Part shown: positions 58,177 through 64,000 of the stretch, piece after piece | How the letters are laid out: the number at the start of each line of letters is the position of its first letter | Numbering within the stretch: the stretch's first letter is position 1 | NCBI RefSeq assembly: GCF_000369005.1 | Contig: NZ_KB849765.1 | Location: 1,353,295-1,417,294, forward strand | Direction of reading: 5' to 3' | Length of the DNA: 64,000 bases | Origin: Acinetobacter beijerinckii CIP 110307 | Lineage (GTDB): Bacteria; Pseudomonadota; Gammaproteobacteria; Pseudomonadales; Moraxellaceae | The notes under the pieces: generated by a model | The model's input: only the letters and a program-made list of their open reading frames with translations | The model's database searches: none | What the model was told of the DNA's origin: nothing | Made by a program: the position numbers and the translations under genes

Positions 58177-60312
58177 TTATGAAATAATTTCTTTCTTTTG
58201 CGCTTTGTCTTTTAACAATTGTGGTGGATTGAAACGTTCACCATACTTAGCTGCCAATTCTTCTGAACGTTGTAGTGATTTCGCAACGCCATTTTGATTC
58301 AAGAATTGAATCGCTCCACCTGTCCACGGTGCGAAACCGATTCCGAAAATCGAGCCGACATTGGCATCAATTACTGATTCCAGAACGCCTTCCTCATAGC
58401 AGCGTAAAGTATCGAGTGCTTGAACAAATAAGAAACGATCAATCATATCTTGTTCAGAAATATCATTCGCTTTCGTCCAACGGCTGAGCCCATCCCACAA
58501 ATGTTTTTTGCCATTTTCAGGATAGTCATAGAAGCCTGCACCGGCTGCTTTACCTTTACGATTCAGCTCGTGAATCATGGTGTGAACCACCTCATCTACT
58601 GGAGTTTTAGGTAAGTCTTTACCTTCAGCTTGCAGTGCTTTGCGCGTTTCTCCTGCAACATGCTCAGTCAGAGTTAAAGACACTTCATCCTGAATCGCAA
58701 GGGGACCAACAGGCATACCTGCTTTGAGTGCTGCCATTTCGATTTTTGCTGGATGTACGCCCTCAGCAAGAAGACGCATACCTTCTTGAATGAACGTACC
58801 AAACACACGACTGGTAAAGAAACCACGACTGTCATTTACCACGATTGGCGTTTTAGCAATTTGTTGTACAAAGTCATATGCTTTAGCCAATGTTTCAGCA
58901 GAAGTCTCTTTACCTTTGATGATTTCTACCAATTGCATTTTGTCTACAGGGCTAAAGAAGTGTAAACCAATAAAGTTTTTAGTATCTTTACTTGCTGTAG
59001 CTAAGCCTGTGATCGGCAAAGTTGACGTATTTGATGCAAAGATTCCACCTTCAGCTAAATACTGTTCAGCTTCTTGAGTCACCTTGGCTTTGAGTTCTTG
59101 ATTCTCAAATACTGCTTCAATAATTAAATCACAGCCTTGTAAATCAGCAGCATCAGCGGTTGCAGTAATCAGTGCTAAGACTTGATCTCGTTTTTCAGCT
59201 GTCATACGACCCTGTGAAACACGTTTATCAAGTAGCTTTTGTGAATAAGCTTTGCCTTTCTCTGCATTTTCTACAGACACATCTTTGAGTACTACAGGAA
59301 TACCTTTGATTGCGGTTGAGTAGGCAATACCTGCACCCATCATACCTGCACCTAAAACACCGACTTTCTTCGCTTGCCATTTTGCAACATCAGCAGGGCG
59401 GCTTGCACCTGATTTAATTGCATTGAGGCCATGCCAGAATGTACCGATCATGTTCTTCGACACTTGACCGACAGTCAGTTGTGTAAAGTAACGTGATTCA
59501 ATACGAAGTGCGGTATCAACATCAACCTGTGCACCTTCAACCGCAGCAGCCATGATTGCTTCAGGTGCAGGATAACAGCCTTTAGTTTTGTCACGTAGCA
59601 TGGCAGGGGCAATTGCAAGCACTTGCGCAACCGCAGGCGTTTTAGGATCACCACCAGGGATTTTGTAGCCTTTCACATCAAATGGTTGCTGTGATTTCGG
59701 ATTAGCTTTAACCCAAGCAATCGCTTTTTCTAAAAGCTCTTGTTCATTCTCAGCCGTGTCATGTACCAAACCCAGTGATTTTGCTTTATCGACACCAAAT
59801 TGCTTACCTTCCATGAGGAACGGGAATGCATTTTGTAAGCCAAGTAGACGCACCATGCGGACGATACCGCCACCACCAGGAAGTAGACCTAAAGTCACTT
59901 CAGGTAAACCAAATTTGGTTTTTGGATCGTTAATGGCAATACGGTAATGACAACCTAAAGCGATTTCCCAGCCACCGCCAAGAGCAGTACCGTTTAAAGC
60001 TGCAACAACAGGTACACCTAAAGTTTCAATTGCACGTAAGTCACCTTTGAGTTCTTCAATCATTTTGAAAAAGTCAGTGGCATGTTCAGGTTGTACTTGA
60101 ATCAGCTCATCCAAGTCACCACCAGCAAAGAAAGTTTTCTTAGCAGAACGGAAAATAATGCCTTTTAGATCAGTTTCAGCTTTCAGCTTTTGGCTGACTT
60201 CATTGAGTGAGTCACGAAATTCTGCATTCATGGTGTTGGCAGATTGACCCGATGAATCAAGGGTAAGAATTACAATATTGTCAGCGTTTTTTTCGTATTT
60301 AATAGCGCTCAT
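58177..60312 (-). CDS. Fatty acid oxidation multifunctional enzyme (enoyl-CoA hydratase / 3-hydroxyacyl-CoA dehydrogenase)
   Basis: A 711-residue enzyme that carries hydratase and dehydrogenase steps of beta-oxidation. The N-terminal crotonase domain has FFAGGDLDEL and ALNGTALGGGWEIALGCHYRIA; the NAD-binding domain has GVLGAGMMGAGIAY; the C-terminal dehydrogenase domain has FGTFIQEGMRLLAEG. The ATG at 60312 with AAGGAG is the start; the longer frame from 60369 is not used. It is ten bases downstream of the thiolase gene, the reverse of the fadBA order, and resembles the Pseudomonas thiolase-plus-dehydrogenase pair PA1736/PA1737. Confidence 0.93.
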   Translation of the reverse strand: MSAIKYEKNADNIVILTLDSSGQSANTMNAEFRDSLNEVSQKLKAETDLKGIIFRSAKKTFFAGGDLDELIQVQPEHATDFFKMIEELKGDLRAIETLGVPVVAALNGTALGGGWEIALGCHYRIAINDPKTKFGLPEVTLGLLPGGGGIVRMVRLLGLQNAFPFLMEGKQFGVDKAKSLGLVHDTAENEQELLEKAIAWVKANPKSQQPFDVKGYKIPGGDPKTPAVAQVLAIAPAMLRDKTKGCYPAPEAIMAAAVEGAQVDVDTALRIESRYFTQLTVGQVSKNMIGTFWHGLNAIKSGASRPADVAKWQAKKVGVLGAGMMGAGIAYSTAIKGIPVVLKDVSVENAEKGKAYSQKLLDKRVSQGRMTAEKRDQVLALITATADAADLQGCDLIIEAVFENQELKAKVTQEAEQYLAEGGIFASNTSTLPITGLATASKDTKNFIGLHFFSPVDKMQLVEIIKGKETSAETLAKAYDFVQQIAKTPIVVNDSRGFFTSRVFGTFIQEGMRLLAEGVHPAKIEMAALKAGMPVGPLAIQDEVSLTLTEHVAGETRKALQAEGKDLPKTPVDEVVHTMIHELNRKGKAAGAGFYDYPENGKKHLWDGLSRWTKANDISEQDMIDRFLFVQALDTLRCYEEGVLESVIDANVGSIFGIGFAPWTGGAIQFLNQNGVAKSLQRSEELAAKYGERFNPPQLLKDKAQKKEIIS

Positions 60313-60322
60313 GTTGTGCTCC

Positions 60323-61528
60323 TTACACCAACTCAATAATGGTAGCGATACCCATACCACCACCGACACATAATGTTGCTAGACCGCGTTTTTTACCTTG
60401 ACGCTCTAACTCATCCAATAGTGTTCCTAAAATCATGGCACCTGTTGCACCCAATGGATGTCCCATCGCAATTGCACCACCATTGACGTTGACTTTCTCA
60501 GCAGGGACTTTGAGTTCTGTAATAAAACGCATTACTACAGCTGCAAAAGCTTCATTTACTTCAAATAAATCAATATCGTCGATGCTCAAGCCTGCTTTTT
60601 CTAATGCTTTACGTGCAGCAGGGGCAGGACCAGTCAACATAATAGTTGGATCTGTACCGACTAATGCAGTTGCAAGCACCTTGGCACGAGGTTTCAAACC
60701 TTGCTCTTTGACTGCTTTTTCAGAAGCCAATAACACCACCGCAGCACCATCGACGATACCTGATGAGTTACCTGCATGATGAACGTGATTAATTTTTTGC
60801 GCTTCAGGATATTTTTGTAGAGCAACCGCATCGAAGCCCATTTGACCCATCATTTCAAAGCTGGCATTCAGTTTTGCCAAACCTTCAACGGTGGTAGCAC
60901 CTCGAATAAATTCGTCTTTTTCTAGGATTGTTACACCTGAATGATCTTTCACAGGCACAACTGATTTATCGAAATAACCATTTGCTTGAGCAGCAGCGGC
61001 CTTTTGTTGTGAACCAACTGCAAAAGCATCCACATCTGCACGACTATAACCATCTAAGGTTGCGATTAAGTCTGCACCCACACCTTGTGGAACAAAAGAG
61101 GATTTCAAATTGGTTTCAGGATCAAGTGCCCATGGTCCACCATCTGAACCCATAGGGATACGTGACATGGACTCTACACCGCCAGCAACCACAACATCTT
61201 CCCAACCTGAACGAACTTTTTGTGCAGCCAAGTTTACTGCTTCTAAACCAGAAGCACAGAAACGGTTGATTTGTACACCTGCAACATCATCATTCCAACC
61301 TGCGGCAATCGCAGCAGTTTTGGCAATATCCCCACCTTGATCACCAATCGGCGTCACACAACCTAAAACGATATCATCGACTTTAGATGTGTCGAGTTGA
61401 TGGCGTTGTTGTAATTCATTCAATAATGTTGTCAGTAAAGTAATTGGTTTTACTTCATGTAATGAGCCGTCTTTTTTTCCTTTTCCGCGTGGTGTGCGAA
61501 TGGCATCAATAATATAGGCCTCGCTCAT
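60323..61528 (-). CDS. Acetyl-CoA C-acyltransferase (thiolase)
   Basis: Cleaves 3-ketoacyl-CoA with CoA in beta-oxidation, or condenses two acetyl-CoA. The 401 residues have the active-site Cys91 in [12 protein letters not shown], the His motif [18 protein letters not shown], and the second Cys in [12 protein letters not shown]. It is the first gene of an operon with the multifunctional dehydrogenase. Which of the two reactions dominates is not shown. Confidence 0.94.
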   Translation of the reverse strand: MSEAYIIDAIRTPRGKGKKDGSLHEVKPITLLTTLLNELQQRHQLDTSKVDDIVLGCVTPIGDQGGDIAKTAAIAAGWNDDVAGVQINRFCASGLEAVNLAAQKVRSGWEDVVVAGGVESMSRIPMGSDGGPWALDPETNLKSSFVPQGVGADLIATLDGYSRADVDAFAVGSQQKAAAAQANGYFDKSVVPVKDHSGVTILEKDEFIRGATTVEGLAKLNASFEMMGQMGFDAVALQKYPEAQKINHVHHAGNSSGIVDGAAVVLLASEKAVKEQGLKPRAKVLATALVGTDPTIMLTGPAPAARKALEKAGLSIDDIDLFEVNEAFAAVVMRFITELKVPAEKVNVNGGAIAMGHPLGATGAMILGTLLDELERQGKKRGLATLCVGGGMGIATIIELV

Positions 61529-61732
61529 AGCTGTTCCTTGTATTGCCTTAAATTAAAATCATTGTGCTTCGAGTGTACTCAATTTAATTGGCAGTGCAAT
61601 GATGATAAACATTGGCAAGTTTGATGTTTTTCGCCAATTTGATGGGTTCAGTAAGTGATCAAGCCAATTGTTAATATTGATATTTTTCTACATGTCTTTG
61701 GACATCTTCGATTAGACTAGTGTTTGGAAATA

Positions 61733-62857
61733 ATGGATAGAAAAAATGGGCGAAAGCGCATGATAAAACCAAAGCATTACTATGCAGTCATGGCATTGAT
61801 TTTGTCACTTTCTGGATGTGATTCATCTGTAAGTAATATTGAAAATAAAAAAGCAATCGAGGATAAAAATAAGGTGAGCCAAACGTATTCGAATCAGGTC
61901 GCTGATGACAAAATGCTATTGGTATTATCGTCGCCTTCTGTGCATGATCCTTATTACAAATCAGCCTTTCAGCGGATTGTGGATTTCCAGATTAATTATG
62001 CAGAATCAATTTTGGGCAATGATAATGTTGTAATTTTGGTGGATGAGGATACCAAGCCTTATTTCACAGGCAAAGTACCTGAAGATATCTTACTGGTAGA
62101 TGATGTCCGTGATATTTGGATGCGTGACTTCACCACGGTGAATCCAATGCAGCCTGTGCAATTTGCTTATACTTGGGCATCCATGACCAAAAAGCAAAGT
62201 AAAGATGTGCAAAAAAGTTTTAGTCAGTTTGCTGATCGTTATCAAATTCAAAGAGCCAAAACTGATTTGATGATTGATGGGGGTAACCTTGTTGATGATT
62301 ATGCGGGTCGTGTCATTACCACCACGCGGTTTATGGAAGATAATGAACTTAGCTACAATGAAGCCAAACAAGAGTTAAAAGCCGCATTAGGTGCAACAGA
62401 AGTTGCTATTCTAGAACCTGATGAAGAAGTGCTGGCACACTCAGATGGCATGGTCAGTTGGGTGGATAAAAATACTTTACTTGTGAATGATTATTCAAAC
62501 ACACCATCATTTAGAACAACAGTAATGAAGGAGTTAAAAACTTCGTTTCCAACTGCAAAAATTGTGGAAGTTCCTGTTGAGTATAAAACCAATCCAAAAG
62601 GTCAGTGGGAAGGTTTTGAATCGGCCTGTGGTGTGAATTTAAATGCCACGGTCACACATCACAATATTTATGTGCCGACTTTTAATATGCCGCATGATCA
62701 AAAAGCACTCACGATCATCAAGCAAAATACCAGCAAGAAAGTCATTCCTGTAAATGCTGAAAGTGTTTGTCCAATGGGTGGCAGCGTGCGTTGCCTTACT
62801 TGGCAGGTGACAGGGGATAATGCAGAAAAACTCATTCAAGCAGCGAGAGAAAAGTAA
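61733..62857 (+). CDS. Agmatine-deiminase-like lipoprotein (PAD_porph family)
   Basis: The 374-residue protein has a lipobox (LSGC, Cys about 29) and an agmatine deiminase-type domain: WMRDFTTVNP, DGGNLVDDY, and the C-terminal Cys motif GGSVRCLTWQ with Cys354. In typical agmatine deiminases the residue before that Cys is His; here it is Arg, and the upstream H-x-D region reads AHSDGMVSW. Activity on agmatine is therefore uncertain. The ATG at 61733 has GGAAA upstream; ATG 61760 is an alternative. Lipid anchoring would place it outside the cytoplasm, unusual for agmatine deiminase. Confidence 0.75.
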   Translation: MDRKNGRKRMIKPKHYYAVMALILSLSGCDSSVSNIENKKAIEDKNKVSQTYSNQVADDKMLLVLSSPSVHDPYYKSAFQRIVDFQINYAESILGNDNVVILVDEDTKPYFTGKVPEDILLVDDVRDIWMRDFTTVNPMQPVQFAYTWASMTKKQSKDVQKSFSQFADRYQIQRAKTDLMIDGGNLVDDYAGRVITTTRFMEDNELSYNEAKQELKAALGATEVAILEPDEEVLAHSDGMVSWVDKNTLLVNDYSNTPSFRTTVMKELKTSFPTAKIVEVPVEYKTNPKGQWEGFESACGVNLNATVTHHNIYVPTFNMPHDQKALTIIKQNTSKKVIPVNAESVCPMGGSVRCLTWQVTGDNAEKLIQAAREK

Positions 62858-62942
62858 TTGATTTACAACATACATCGGCTGGTTCACAAGCTGATGTATG
62901 TTGTTTAAACTCACATCCCTTTTTTTATTGTGCTAATAACAA

Positions 62943-63484
62943 ATGAAGTTTATTAATATTATTGGTACAACAGGTTCAGGCAAATCTACATTTGCTCGTC
63001 AGTTGGCTCAAAAACAACAATTACAATACATTGAACTTGATAATTTACTTTGGCTAGATGATTGGCAAGAATCGACAAATGAAGCCTTGTTTTTGAAGCT
63101 GAAAATCGCCATGAAAAATGCTGCGACAGGATGGGTCATTGATGGACTTTATACTCGTACTACTACAATGATGATGGAGAAAGTAGATACCGTCATCTGG
63201 TTAGATTATTCCTTTCACATCAATTTATATCGTCTTACTAAACGCACTTTAGGGCGTGTGATCAGTCAAAAAAAGTTATGGGAAGATTCAAATAATCGAG
63301 AAAGTTTAAAAATGATGTTGTCTAAGGAATCTATTTTTGTATGGCTATTCAAGTCCTATCCGAAAAACCGAAAAAATACTTAGCTTTGATGCAGAACCCA
63401 GACTATCAACATATTCGATTTATTCGTCTGACTTCCCCAAAACAAGCAGAAAAGTTTTTAGAACATATTAAGGCCGTGCAATGA
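62943..63484 (+). pseudogene. FlaR-like P-loop kinase gene split by a -1 frameshift
   Basis: An adenylate kinase-like P-loop protein of the DNA-topology-modulation (FlaR) type, with Walker A GTTGSGKST at residues 8-16 and VIDGLYTRTT in the middle. Reading in frame stops at 63383 after 146 residues. Reading one base back within the A run at 63371-63376 continues as KYLALMQNPDYQHIRFIRL and on to a stop at 63482-63484, giving about 180 residues, the family's usual length. That stop overlaps the next ATG (63481) as ATGA. It may be a mutation, a base-call error in the A run, or programmed frameshifting at AAAAAAT. Confidence 0.7.
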
Positions 63485-63912
63485 CGTCTATTCGAGCAAA
63501 AGCGTTATGCCTATTTCGTCATAATGAAAAGGTGTTACTTGCAAAAGCGTATGATCCTATTCAGGATGAACACTTTTTCAGACCCATCGGTGGTGGTATT
63601 GAGTTTGGGGAAACATCTATTCAGGCAATTGAAAGAGAGGTCTTTGAAGAAATTCATCAGCAGATTATTCATTCAAAACTGTTGGGTGTAGTGGAAAATT
63701 TATTTAGCTTTGATAGGCAGCAAGGTCATGAAATTGTATTTATCTATGATGCTGAATTCGTAGACTCACATATCTATAAGCAATACCACATACAGGGTTG
63801 CGAAACCAATGGACATAGCTATATCGCACAGTGGCTAAGTCGAGAGCAAATCGCACTCACTCAATATCCAGTTTATCCCAAAGGCATTGAGCAATGGCTA
63901 TTCAATGAATAG
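63481..63912 (+). CDS. NUDIX hydrolase
   Basis: A 143-residue hydrolase of nucleoside diphosphates linked to another moiety. It has a complete Nudix box from Gly38 (Glu44, Arg52-Glu53, Glu56-Glu57; motif G-x5-E-x7-REV-x-EE). It resembles MutT/ADP-ribose pyrophosphatase types; substrate is not known. The ATG overlaps the frameshifted frame's stop, so it is translationally coupled to the preceding kinase-like gene if that frame is used. Bases 63913 to 64000 show nothing further. Confidence 0.9.
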   Translation: MTSIRAKALCLFRHNEKVLLAKAYDPIQDEHFFRPIGGGIEFGETSIQAIEREVFEEIHQQIIHSKLLGVVENLFSFDRQQGHEIVFIYDAEFVDSHIYKQYHIQGCETNGHSYIAQWLSREQIALTQYPVYPKGIEQWLFNE

Positions 63913-64000
63913 ATCATCTCAAGCTTTAGTTTATCGTTTATTTGATAAGTCTAAATGAAAAAATTGGTTATAGGGTGATTCGGTATATTCTGCGAAAGCT

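Noticed and set aside
58177..61528. Calling the beta-oxidation pair fadB and fadA
   Set aside because: Gene order is thiolase first, and the proteins resemble the second Pseudomonas set rather than FadBA, so the symbols would mislead.

Overview
The window is chromosomal DNA of an AT-rich gammaproteobacterium, almost certainly Acinetobacter. The reasons are a BaeR/BaeS pair very close to the Acinetobacter proteins as I remember them, trpFB separate from trpA-accD-folC, dTDP-sugar genes ending next to aspS (where Acinetobacter keeps its lipooligosaccharide outer-core locus), LpxO, and a near-consensus gammaproteobacterial Zur box. The species cannot be told by eye. I saw no rRNA, tRNA, CRISPR array, transposase or prophage.

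Layout: (1) 1-3776, minus strand: end of a surface-sugar locus (rmlB, rmlA, and a 3,4-ketoisomerase fused to an acyltransferase that runs off the left edge), preceded by a lipid A-type acyltransferase and a small membrane protein. (2) 3850-13500: aspS, a DUF4184 membrane protein divergent from a Zur-controlled zinc receptor (znuD), a phospholipase D-like protein, two unknown genes, two RcnB-like periplasmic proteins and a PsiE-like protein. (3) 13630-22750: two large acyl-CoA dehydrogenases, a small lipoprotein divergent from baeSR, an unknown exported protein, a cluster of three perfect DnaA boxes, and an L,D-transpeptidase. (4) 22800-29840: selO, a fatty acid desaturase, a META-domain lipoprotein, and a B12 group (cobalamin riboswitch, btuB, internal terminator, cobalamin adenosyltransferase, glycerophosphodiesterase). 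(5) 29950-45320: trpF-trpB, then about 8.4 kb of other genes, then the overlapping run trpA-accD-folC-SPOR protein. A structured, repeat-like 200-bp element lies beside a NhaC-type antiporter. (6) 45400-58200: phosphatase and metallo-hydrolase pair, 1-Cys peroxiredoxin, secA, lpxO, an MFS transporter, hemolysin III, a methyltransferase, an acetyltransferase, and a patatin flanked by two paralogous small membrane proteins. (7) 58177-64000: a thiolase/multifunctional beta-oxidation operon, an agmatine-deiminase-like lipoprotein, a kinase-like P-loop gene interrupted by a -1 frameshift at a slippery A run, and a NUDIX gene.

Much of the content concerns the cell envelope (outer-core sugars, lipid A acylation and hydroxylation, murein crosslinking, envelope stress), fatty acid turnover, and metal or cofactor uptake. 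Most genes are ordinary core genes. The most unusual signals are the DnaA-box cluster, the frameshifted kinase gene, the hairpin-rich element at 38463-38663, the domain order of the ketoisomerase-acyltransferase, and the paralogue pair around the patatin gene. I did not find a convincing new multi-gene system.
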